From: an uncultured Bacillota bacterium
GTDB taxonomy: Bacteria > Bacillota_I > Bacilli_A > RFN20 > CAG-826
DNA length: 36,212 nucleotides
Reading direction: 5' to 3'
NCBI GenBank assembly: GCA_949298195.1
Contig: CASFVT010000013.1
Span: 1 to 36,212, forward strand
How positions within the stretch are numbered: position 1 is the stretch's first letter; every line of letters begins with the position of its first letter. A program made the position numbers and the translations under genes. The notes under the pieces are model-generated. The model did no database searches and was not told the DNA's origin. It saw only the letters and a program-made list of their open reading frames with translations. Shown here one piece after another: positions 23,676-30,165 of the stretch.

Positions 23676-23870
23676 ATGACCACACCGGGAAAATACCTCA
23701 AAGAAGTCGCTAAGGAAGGTAGGCGTGTCCGTTGGCCGAGCCGGGAAAAACTCTGGCCCTCGATTGCCGTCGTCATCTGCATCGCGCTATTCTGCGCGAT
23801 CTTCCTGGTCCTCGAGGATCTCACGGCCCAAAGCATCATTCAGCAGCTTGAAGCGGCATTTGGCGCCTGA
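23676..23870 (+). CDS. secE: Preprotein translocase subunit SecE
   Basis: The 64-residue single-helix protein clamps SecY in the membrane. A cytoplasmic N-terminal amphipathic part includes LKEVAKEGRRVRWPSREKL, the conserved region (K-x-V-x-WP), and the membrane helix is about residues 28-47. TAAGGAGGAAATGAG joins the rpmG stop and the ATG. An ATG at 23671 is out of frame. The position before nusG is universal. Confidence 0.94.
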   Translation: MTTPGKYLKEVAKEGRRVRWPSREKLWPSIAVVICIALFCAIFLVLEDLTAQSIIQQLEAAFGA

Positions 23871-23891
23871 TAGGGATTTGGAGGGAAAGAC

Positions 23892-24449
23892 ATGGCAGCA
23901 CCGAAACTGGGCGAGAAACAGTGGTATATCGTCACCACTTATTCCATGCACGAGGCCAAGACGGCCGACAATCTCCGGAAGCGGATCAAGAGCATGGGGA
24001 TGGAGGACCTCATCCTCCGCGTTTTGGTTGCCGAGATCGAGGTCCCGGTCCTCAAGGACGGGATGCAGACCGGCAAGACCAAGACCAAGAACCTCTATCC
24101 GGGTTACATTTTCGTCGAAATGATCATGACCGACGAAAGCTGGTACATCGTCCGTAATACCCCAGGGGTCACTGGCATTGCCGGTTCCTCCGGCGGCGGT
24201 CAGAAGCCGACCCCGGTCACCCGGGAGGAGATGGAGCCGGTCCTCAAGCGGATGGGCCAGATCGACGAGAGCATGTATGCCCGTTACAACGTCGGCGACA
24301 AGGTCAAGGTCATCAAAGGTCCCCTCGAGGGAACCGAAGGCAAGATCCTCTCGGTCGACAAAGCGACCGGGGCTTGCAAGGTCGACACGGTCTTCTTCGG
24401 CCGTTCGACGACCATCGATGTCGATTTCTCCGAAATCGAGCGCGTTTGA
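23892..24449 (+). CDS. nusG: Transcription termination/antitermination protein NusG
   Basis: NusG binds RNA polymerase and couples transcription to Rho or to ribosomes. The 185-residue protein has the NGN domain (KQWYIVTTYSMHEAKTADNL, then YPGYIFVEMIMTDESWYIV and RNTPGVTGIAGSS) and a C-terminal KOW domain (VGDKVKVIKGPLEGTEGKI). Length is normal. TTGGAGGGAAAGAC precedes the ATG. It is the last gene before a terminator, which in this organism cuts it off from rplK. Confidence 0.96.
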   Translation: MAAPKLGEKQWYIVTTYSMHEAKTADNLRKRIKSMGMEDLILRVLVAEIEVPVLKDGMQTGKTKTKNLYPGYIFVEMIMTDESWYIVRNTPGVTGIAGSSGGGQKPTPVTREEMEPVLKRMGQIDESMYARYNVGDKVKVIKGPLEGTEGKILSVDKATGACKVDTVFFGRSTTIDVDFSEIERV

Positions 24450-24467
24450 CCCCCATTTCGGAAAGCC

Positions 24468-24496
24468 AGGCCGGAGAAACCGGCCTTTCCTTTTTC
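24468..24496 (+). terminator. Rho-independent terminator after nusG
   Basis: AGGCCGG (24468-24474) pairs with CCGGCCT (24480-24486) around loop AGAAA, followed by TTCCTTTTT. A strong, textbook terminator between nusG and the metal-resistance genes. Confidence 0.9.
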
Positions 24497-24502
24497 CTTA
24501 AA

Positions 24503-24554
24503 TATGAATATTTCTTCATCTTTGTCTTGTAATATGAACACACATTCATAAAAT
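24503..24554 (+). promoter_or_regulatory. Promoter and two ArsR/SmtB-type operators of the metal-resistance operon
   Basis: Two copies of TATGAA-N6-TTCAT(A/C) occur at 24503-24520 (TATGAA..TTCATC) and 24533-24550 (TATGAA..TTCATA, a perfect palindrome in the arms). This is the core of SmtB/CadC/CzrA operators. The promoter TTGTAA (24527-24532), 16-base spacer, TAAAAT (24549-24554) has the second operator lying between its two boxes. Binding by the repressor encoded next should block RNA polymerase until metal releases it. Confidence 0.78.
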
Positions 24555-24577
24555 GAAGCATGAAGGGAGATTCATGT

Positions 24578-24880
24578 ATGTCCGCACCAAACGAAGAAAC
24601 ACTCGAAAGAATGGAAAACCTCCTCAAGGTGGCCGGTGACTTCACGCGCCTGAAGATCCTCTACGCCATCAAAGACGGGGAAAGATCGGTCGGGGAAATC
24701 CAAGAAGAAGCGGGGGTCAGCCAATCCCTTGCCTCTCACCAGATCCGGGTCCTCAACGATGCCGGCCTCCTTTCCTCGAGGAAAATGGGGACGAAGGTCT
24801 TCTACCTACTGGCCGACGACCACATCCGGAGCCTCCTCGAAGTGGTCCACGAACACGTGACGGAGAAACAAGATGCCTAA
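24578..24880 (+). CDS. ArsR/SmtB-family metal-sensing repressor
   Basis: The 100-residue winged-helix protein shows FTRLKILYAIKDGERSVGEI, then the recognition helix SQSLASHQIRVLNDAGLLSSRK and a C-terminal helix with HIRSLLEVVHEHVTE. His/Asp/Glu in that last helix (DDHIRS, HEHVTE) fit an alpha-5 zinc-type site; no N-terminal CadC cysteine pair is present, so Zn or Co sensing (CzrA/SmtB-like) is likelier than Cd/Pb. Start 24578 is chosen for the GGGAG nine to fifteen bases upstream; ATG 24560 is in frame but less well placed. It overlaps the ATPase gene by eight bases. Confidence 0.88.
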   Translation: MSAPNEETLERMENLLKVAGDFTRLKILYAIKDGERSVGEIQEEAGVSQSLASHQIRVLNDAGLLSSRKMGTKVFYLLADDHIRSLLEVVHEHVTEKQDA

Positions 24881-27041
24881 TCAAATGGTCGACCAATCCT
24901 ATCTCATCACCGGTTTGGACTGCCCGGCGTGCGCCGAGAGGGTCGTTCACCGGATGGAGAAGGAGAATTGGGTCAAGGAATGCAATATCGATTACGGTGC
25001 CGGCAAGTTGTATTTGACTTCCGAGCAACGGCCGATCGAGGAAATCGACAAGATCGTCTCTTCGGTCGAGGAGGCCTTCCACGTGGCCCCGATTCCCGAG
25101 CGCACTGGCAAAAGGGTGGCTTGGGACAAGGGCATGTGGATCAAGCTCGCCCGTGCCCTTTCGGCTTTCCTCATCAGTGCCGTCTCGACCTTCGTGACGA
25201 TGGGAGTCCTTGGGGATAGCATCGACGCGACGATCATCTATGGCGTCCTTCTTCCCATCAACCTCGTGGCTTGGCTAATTGCTGCCTACGACGTGGCTTG
25301 GCGCTTCATCAAGAACGTCATCCACTTACGGAATATCTTCGACGAGGCTTTCCTCATGAGCATTGCCTCCCTCGGGGCGTTCCTCCTCCCACTCATCGAA
25401 GTAGATCCGATGAGTTATTTCGATGCGGTGATGGTCGTCGCGCTATATCAGCTCGGCGAGCTCTTCGACATCGTCGCCTCAAGGAAGAGCCATAACGCCA
25501 TCGTCGATGCCGTCAACCTCAAAAGCGAAACGGCGACCCGCCTCGGAAGCAAGGGCCTGGAGACGGTCAAACCAGAGGAACTCGAAGTCGGCGACGTCGT
25601 AATGGTGAAAGTGGGGGAAGCTTTTCCTAGCGACGGGGTCATCATCGCCGGGGAAGGAAACGTCGACGTCTCCTCCCTCACCGGCGAGTTCATCCCGGTC
25701 TATCGGAAGAAGGGCGATGAGGTTCTTTCCGGTACCACCCTCAAAAGCGGAGCCCTCACGGTCAAGATCAGCAAGCCCTATTCCTCTTCGACCCTCGCCC
25801 GGATCATGACCCTCGTCGAGAATTCCGGCCGCGGGAAGTCGAAGGCCGAGAAGTTCATCTCGGTTTTCTCCAAATACTACACCCCGGTCGTCGTTCTCCT
25901 TGCTGCGCTCGTGACCCTCATCCCGCCCCTGTTCCTCGGGATAAATAGCGGTGAGGTTTGGACCGAATGGGTGAGGGTCGGCCTCTCCTTCCTCGTCATC
26001 GCCTGTCCCTGCGCGATCGTTCTCTCGGTGCCGCTGGCCTACTTCGCCGGAATCGGGCTCGCCTCCAAGCATGGGCTGGTCGTCAAAGGCACCCCCTATT
26101 TCGACAAGCTCCTCGGGATCAAGACCGTCGTCTCGGACAAAACCGGCACCCTCACCTACGGCGACTTCCAAGTCACGTCCTGGCATCTCAAGAACCTCGA
26201 CAAACATGCCTTCATGCATTACCTCAAGTGCGCGGAATCGCGTTCCGCCCACCCGATCGCGAAGGCCATCATCGGGGATGCCCACGATGCGAACGAACTG
26301 GCCGAAAAGCAAGAAGGATACGAGGAAATCGCCGGACACGGGATCAAGACCAGCTATGAAGGACACGAGATTCTGGCTGGCAATCACAAGTTGATGGAAC
26401 AGTTTGGGATTTCTCCCGATCCGGTGTCTGAGAAGGGAACGATCGTCCATCTCTCCGTCGATGGGGTTTACGAAGGCTACGTCGTCCTCAATGACGTAGT
26501 GAGGAAGGAATCCAAGAAGATGGTAGATGGCCTCCACAAGATGGGGATCGAGGTCAAGCTATTCACCGGCGATCAAGCGAAAAACGCCGAGGAAGTCGGA
26601 GCGAATCTCGGGCTTGATGATGTGAAGGCCGGTCTATTGCCCGAGGAAAAAAGCGAGCTTCTCAAGGCGGAGATCGCCAAGACCCCGAACGGGGTGGCCT
26701 ATATCGGGGACGGCATCAACGACGCCCCCTCGATTGCCCTCTCCGACGTCGGTGTGGCCATGGGCGGCATCGGGAGCGACTCGAGCATCTCGAGTGCCGA
26801 CCTCGTGATCATGAACGACGATCCAAGCCGTTTGGTGACCGGCATCGACATCGCGAGGAAAGCTCGCTTCCGGGCCATTTCGATCATTGTCATCGGCCTT
26901 CTCATCAAGGCAACGATCATGATCGTCTCGGCTGTTCTCGGGGATGCCTTCCCGATGTGGGTGGCCGTCCTCTCCGACACCGGGTTGACCGTCCTCATGG
27001 TCCTCTACGCTTACAGTCTTCTTTATGCGAAGGCGAAATAG
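24873..27041 (+). CDS. cadA: Heavy-metal P1B-type ATPase (Zn/Cd/Pb efflux)
   Basis: The 722-residue pump exports divalent soft metal ions. Domains: N-terminal HMA domain with C17-P-A-C20 (GLDCPAC); two helices then the MB core; actuator motif TGEFIP (T270-P275, with Phe where Ser or Ala is usual); membrane CPC at C378-P379-C380; phosphorylation motif D422KTGTLT; HP motif SAHPIAKA; hinge [11 protein letters not shown]; and a last-helix Asp in [11 protein letters not shown] plus that Asp defines the P1B-2 (Zn/Cd/Pb) class. It is translated from an overlap with the repressor gene. Which metal is the true substrate cannot be decided from sequence. Confidence 0.93.
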   Translation: MPNQMVDQSYLITGLDCPACAERVVHRMEKENWVKECNIDYGAGKLYLTSEQRPIEEIDKIVSSVEEAFHVAPIPERTGKRVAWDKGMWIKLARALSAFLISAVSTFVTMGVLGDSIDATIIYGVLLPINLVAWLIAAYDVAWRFIKNVIHLRNIFDEAFLMSIASLGAFLLPLIEVDPMSYFDAVMVVALYQLGELFDIVASRKSHNAIVDAVNLKSETATRLGSKGLETVKPEELEVGDVVMVKVGEAFPSDGVIIAGEGNVDVSSLTGEFIPVYRKKGDEVLSGTTLKSGALTVKISKPYSSSTLARIMTLVENSGRGKSKAEKFISVFSKYYTPVVVLLAALVTLIPPLFLGINSGEVWTEWVRVGLSFLVIACPCAIVLSVPLAYFAGIGLASKHGLVVKGTPYFDKLLGIKTVVSDKTGTLTYGDFQVTSWHLKNLDKHAFMHYLKCAESRSAHPIAKAIIGDAHDANELAEKQEGYEEIAGHGIKTSYEGHEILAGNHKLMEQFGISPDPVSEKGTIVHLSVDGVYEGYVVLNDVVRKESKKMVDGLHKMGIEVKLFTGDQAKNAEEVGANLGLDDVKAGLLPEEKSELLKAEIAKTPNGVAYIGDGINDAPSIALSDVGVAMGGIGSDSSISSADLVIMNDDPSRLVTGIDIARKARFRAISIIVIGLLIKATIMIVSAVLGDAFPMWVAVLSDTGLTVLMVLYAYSLLYAKAK

Positions 27042-27059
27042 TTTCTTCCCGATTTGGCG

Positions 27060-27094
27060 AAAAGAAGCCGGTTCTGCGGCTTCTTTTCTTTTTG
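27060..27094 (+). terminator. Strong terminator after cadA
   Basis: AAAAGAAGCCG (27060-27070) pairs perfectly with CGGCTTCTTTT (27077-27087) around loop GTTCTG, followed by CTTTTT. The A-run in the left arm means it could also work for transcripts on the other strand. Confidence 0.9.
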
Positions 27095-27167
27095 GCACGT
27101 TGCAAAATCCGCCTGGATTTGTTGATTTCGATGGCTTGGAAGAGCCGATGGCGTCTGTATTTTGTTG

Positions 27168-27195
27168 TTGCACACAGGTCACGCGTGCGTATAAT
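27168..27195 (+). promoter_or_regulatory. Promoter of rplK-rplA
   Basis: TTGCAC (27168-27173), 16-base spacer and a consensus TATAAT (27190-27195). It is the best -10 box seen in the window and sits about 90 bases before rplK, leaving a structured leader. Confidence 0.75.
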
Positions 27196-27201
27196 TACCC
27201 T

Positions 27202-27255
27202 CGCACGCAAGTGCGGCGTGGGAGAGCCCGCGACGAGGGCCCGTTGACCACGGCC
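27202..27255 (+). promoter_or_regulatory. Structured rplK leader with L1-binding motif
   Basis: A first hairpin CGCAC-GCAA-GTGCG (27202-27215) has a GNRA loop. It is followed by GGCGTGG (27215-27221) pairing with CCACG and CC (27248-27255, one bulged G), an asymmetric loop GAGA against CCGTTGA, and an inner stem GCCC/GGGC (27226-27229/27237-27240). GTGGGAG opposite GACCAC is the L1 recognition element known from the 23S rRNA L1 stalk and from L11-operon leaders. L1 in excess should repress translation of rplK-rplA. Confidence 0.7.
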
Positions 27256-27285
27256 TGTCATTACCCAAGATCTCAGGAGGAAAAC

Positions 27286-27696
27286 ATGGCAAAGAAAATC
27301 GTCAAGGTCCTGAAGATGGAACTTCCCGGCGGGGAAGCGCATCCTGGACCGAAACTCGCCTCGGCGGGAGTCGTGATGAACAAGTTCTGCACCGACTTCA
27401 ACGCCAAGACCGCCGACCGCAAGGGACAAGTCGTCCCGGTCGTCATCACCGCCTACGAAGACAAATCCTACGATTTCGTCATCAAGACCGAACCGGTCGC
27501 CAATCGGCTTCTCAAGGCCGCGGGCATCCAGAAGGGGAGCGGCGATCCGCGCAAGATCGTCGGCCACATCAGCGAGGCCCAGTTGAAGGAAATCGCCGAA
27601 TACAAGATGCCCGACCTCAATGCCAACGACATTGAGGCGGCGATGAAGATCATCGAAGGCTCGGCCCGCCAGATGGGCATCGCCATCGATCGCTGA
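27286..27696 (+). CDS. rplK: 50S ribosomal protein L11, divergent proline loop
   Basis: L11 forms the GTPase-associated centre with L10/L12. Start 27286 follows CAGGAGGAAAAC. The 136-residue protein has the family C-terminal domain ([42 protein letters not shown]) and most of the N-terminal domain ([24 protein letters not shown]). The loop normally reading NPxPPVGPALGQxGVNIMEF is here [16 protein letters not shown], four residues shorter and without the PPVGP prolines. The reading frame is intact, so this is an in-frame difference. It is followed 13 bases later by rplA. Confidence 0.95.
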   Translation: MAKKIVKVLKMELPGGEAHPGPKLASAGVVMNKFCTDFNAKTADRKGQVVPVVITAYEDKSYDFVIKTEPVANRLLKAAGIQKGSGDPRKIVGHISEAQLKEIAEYKMPDLNANDIEAAMKIIEGSARQMGIAIDR

Positions 27697-27709
27697 CGGA
27701 GGGAAGAAA

Positions 27710-28399
27710 ATGAAAAGAGGCAAGAAATACCAAGCCGCCCTCAAGCTCATCGAAGCCGAGCGCGTCTACACCCTTGAGGAAGCCGCCGAACTCCTCAAGA
27801 AGACTAGCATCACCAAATTCGATTCGACCATCGACGTGAGCTTCCGTCTCAACGTCAACCCGACCCTCGCCGACCAGCTCGTGCGGGGCACCCTCGTCCT
27901 TCCCCACGGGAGTGGCAAGACCAAGCGGGTCCTCGCCATCACCAGCGGCAAGCAAGACGAGGCCAAGTCCGCCGGTGCCGATTTCGTCGGCGGCAAGGAA
28001 CTCATCGAGAAGATCCAGAAGGAAAACTGGTTCGATTACGACGTGATCGTCGCCACGCCGGACATGATGGGCGAACTCGGCAAGATGGGTCGCATTCTCG
28101 GCCCCAAGGGTCTCATGCCGAACCCGAAGACCGGGACCGTCACCATGGCCATCGGCCAGGCGGTCACCGAAATCAAGAAGGGCAAGATCAGCTACCGCGT
28201 CGACAAAGACAGCAACCTGAACATCTCGGTCGGCCGTTGCTCCTTCAGCAATGAGGACCTCATTGACAACCTGAAGGCCGTCTGCGACGCCATCAGCAAA
28301 TCGCGCCCCTCGACCGTCAAGGGGACCTACATCCTGAACGCCGTTGCCCACACCACGATGGGCCCCGGGCTCAAGATTACCTTCGAAGGCCGCAACTGA
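27710..28399 (+). CDS. rplA: 50S ribosomal protein L1
   Basis: L1 moves with the L1 stalk to release E-site tRNA and acts as a translational repressor of its own operon. The 229-residue protein has the family signatures [49 protein letters not shown] and [33 protein letters not shown] precedes the ATG. A hairpin CGAAGGC (28384-28390) / GCCTTCG (28400-28406) spans the stop codon, without a T-run. Confidence 0.97.
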   Translation: MKRGKKYQAALKLIEAERVYTLEEAAELLKKTSITKFDSTIDVSFRLNVNPTLADQLVRGTLVLPHGSGKTKRVLAITSGKQDEAKSAGADFVGGKELIEKIQKENWFDYDVIVATPDMMGELGKMGRILGPKGLMPNPKTGTVTMAIGQAVTEIKKGKISYRVDKDSNLNISVGRCSFSNEDLIDNLKAVCDAISKSRPSTVKGTYILNAVAHTTMGPGLKITFEGRN

Positions 28400-28420
28400 G
28401 CCTTCGGCATTCAAATTGGT

Positions 28421-28540
28421 GAAACGCTTGCTAGCCTAAGAAAGCAACGGGCAATTGCCTTAATAAGAACACGTTGCCGAGGTTAGTCGTCTAAAACCCG
28501 CTTAAGTCTATCAAGCTTCACGATATTCGCTTAAGAAAGG
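28421..28540 (+). promoter_or_regulatory. L10-type leader RNA of rplJ-rplL
   Basis: The 150-base gap between rplA and rplJ folds: CTAGCCT (28431-28437) pairs with AGGTTAG (28480-28486, one G-U); GCAACG (28444-28449) pairs with CGTTGC (28472-28477); GGC/GCC (28450-28459) forms an inner hairpin. Unpaired AAGAAA and AAGAACA sit at the helix junctions, as in the kink-turn region of the L10 leader bound by the L10-L12 complex. Downstream, CGCTTAAG is repeated at 28499-28506 and 28528-28535. This would let L10(L12) repress its own translation. Confidence 0.65.
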
Positions 28541-28550
28541 AGGAACGAGG

Positions 28551-29060
28551 ATGAACCAAAACGCCTTAGAAGCCAAGAAAGCCGCGGTCGCCGAAATCGT
28601 CGACGGGCTCAAGACTTGCAAGACGATGGCCATCGTCGGCTACCAAGGGCTATCGGTCGCCGAGCTCAACGAGCTTCGTCGGACCTTAGCCGGGAAAGGC
28701 AGCCGCATGGGCATCTACAAGAACACCTTGGCCCACCGCGCCCTCAAGGAAGTCGGGATCGACGGCCTTGACGAGTACCTCGAAGGCCCGAATGCCTTCG
28801 TCTTCTCGGACGAGGTCTCGGCCGGGGTCAATGCCCTCTACAAGTTCTCCCGCTTCCACGAGCACCTGACCCTCCGGGCCGGTCTCGTCGAGGGGAAACT
28901 CGTTGATGCCCAGGGTCTCAAGGAAGTCGCCAAGCTTCCGAGCAAGGAAGTGCTTCTCTCGATGTTCTGCATGGTTCTCAACGAACCGATGGCATCCCTC
29001 GCCCGGGCAATCGACGCGATTGCCACCAAAGACGCCGGCACCGCTCCGGCCGCCAACTAA
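28551..29060 (+). CDS. rplJ: 50S ribosomal protein L10
   Basis: L10 is the stalk base that holds L7/L12 dimers. The 169-residue protein starts MNQNALEAKKAAVAEIVDGLK, has the rRNA-binding MAIVGYQGLSVAELNELRRTL and KNTLAHRALKEVG, and a C-terminal helix (PMASLARAIDAIA) that binds L12 dimers. AAGGAGGAACGAGG precedes the ATG. Length is typical for Bacillota. Confidence 0.96.
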   Translation: MNQNALEAKKAAVAEIVDGLKTCKTMAIVGYQGLSVAELNELRRTLAGKGSRMGIYKNTLAHRALKEVGIDGLDEYLEGPNAFVFSDEVSAGVNALYKFSRFHEHLTLRAGLVEGKLVDAQGLKEVAKLPSKEVLLSMFCMVLNEPMASLARAIDAIATKDAGTAPAAN

Positions 29061-29078
29061 GCCTAGGAGGACAAAACA

Positions 29079-29462
29079 ATGGCTGAGAAACTTACCAACG
29101 AGCAAATCATCGATACGCTCAAGCAGATGAGCGCGCTCGAGTTGAGCGCCCTCGTCAAGGACGTCGAGAAGGAATTCGGCGTCACCGCCGCCGCCCCGGT
29201 GGCCGCGGCTGCTCCGGCCGAGGAAGAAGGCCCGGCCGCCAAGGGACCGACCGAGGTCAGTCTCATTCTCAAGGGCATCGGCTCCGGTTCCAAAGTCGCC
29301 GTCATCAAGGCCGTCCAGGCCATCACCGGCCTTGGCCTCATGGATGCCAAGAAGCTCGTCGATGCCTGCCCGGCGACCGTCAAAGAGAAGATCTCCCCGG
29401 TCGAGGCCGAGTCGCACAAGAAGGCCCTCACCGACGTCGGCGCCGAAGTCGAGATCAAGTAG
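29079..29462 (+). CDS. rplL: 50S ribosomal protein L7/L12
   Basis: The stalk protein recruits translational GTPases. The 127-residue protein has the N-terminal dimerisation helices (TNEQIIDTLKQMSALELSAL), an Ala-rich hinge (APVAAAAPAEEEGPA) and the C-terminal domain with GSGSKVAVIKAVQAITGLGL and MDAKKLVDACPATVKE. TAGGAGGACAAAAC precedes the ATG. It is followed by a hairpin and then the methyltransferase gene. Confidence 0.97.
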   Translation: MAEKLTNEQIIDTLKQMSALELSALVKDVEKEFGVTAAAPVAAAAPAEEEGPAAKGPTEVSLILKGIGSGSKVAVIKAVQAITGLGLMDAKKLVDACPATVKEKISPVEAESHKKALTDVGAEVEIK

Positions 29463-29501
29463 TCTCGACCCTGAAGACAACTTCGTCACCCGAACCCTGC
29501 T

Positions 29502-29520
29502 CTGGGAGCGTTCCTCCCAG
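29502..29520 (+). other. Hairpin between rplL and the methyltransferase-rpoB part
   Basis: CTGGGAG (29502-29508) pairs with CTCCCAG (29514-29520), loop CGTTC; ACC/GGT (29494-29496/29521-29523) can extend it. No T-run follows, so it is more likely an RNA-processing or attenuation site (as known between rplL and rpoB in E. coli) than a full terminator. Confidence 0.55.
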
Positions 29521-29555
29521 GGTGGGGATTTACGCGCTTATATAAGGATATAGAG

Positions 29556-30155
29556 ATGCCCCCGCAGTACTTCGACAACGTCGAGGGGTTGGCCCATCGG
29601 GACCTTCGCTTCGAGACCGAGCTGTTCGGACACCGTTATTCCTTCAAAAGCGACAAAGGGATCTTCTCTTCCCATGAGCTCGATCCGGGTTCCCGGATTC
29701 TCATCGAGACGATCGGGCGCCTTGACCTCGGGAAGGAAATCCTCGACCTTGGCTGCGGAGCCGGCCCCATCGGCCTCATCTTGGCTTCGCTAGGCGCGTC
29801 TCGTCACGTCACCCTCTCCGACGTGAACCAGCGCTGCCTCGCCCTCTCCCTGGAAAACGCCCGACACATGGGGCTTGCGGAGCGGACGACCATCGTCGAA
29901 AGCGACGTCTACGACCACATCGACTCCTGTTTTGACGCAATAGTCAGCAATCCCCCCATCCGGGCCGGGAAGAAAGTCACCTATCGGATTTACGATGAAG
30001 CTCCGCTCCATCTTCGATCCGGTGGCTCCCTCTATCTCGTCGTCCGCCGGAAGCAGGGGGCCGAAAGCGTCGAGTCCCATCTCCGGGGGATCTTCCCGGC
30101 GGTCGAGGTACTCGAGAAGGAAAAGGGCTATTGGGTCATCCACGCCAAACTATGA
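29556..30155 (+). CDS. RsmC-like class I SAM methyltransferase (YbxB family)
   Basis: The 199-residue protein has the SAM-binding motif EILDLGCGAGPIGL (about residues 66-79), an acidic residue in LSDVNQR, and the catalytic SNPPIRAGK motif typical of RsmC/RlmG-type guanine-N2 methyltransferases. It corresponds to ybxB, which lies between rplL and rpoB in Bacillus. The likely target is rRNA, but the exact base is unknown. AAGGATATAG precedes the ATG. Its stop lies ten bases before the rpoB start. Confidence 0.88.
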   Translation: MPPQYFDNVEGLAHRDLRFETELFGHRYSFKSDKGIFSSHELDPGSRILIETIGRLDLGKEILDLGCGAGPIGLILASLGASRHVTLSDVNQRCLALSLENARHMGLAERTTIVESDVYDHIDSCFDAIVSNPPIRAGKKVTYRIYDEAPLHLRSGGSLYLVVRRKQGAESVESHLRGIFPAVEVLEKEKGYWVIHAKL

Positions 30156-30165
30156 GGAGCTATCA

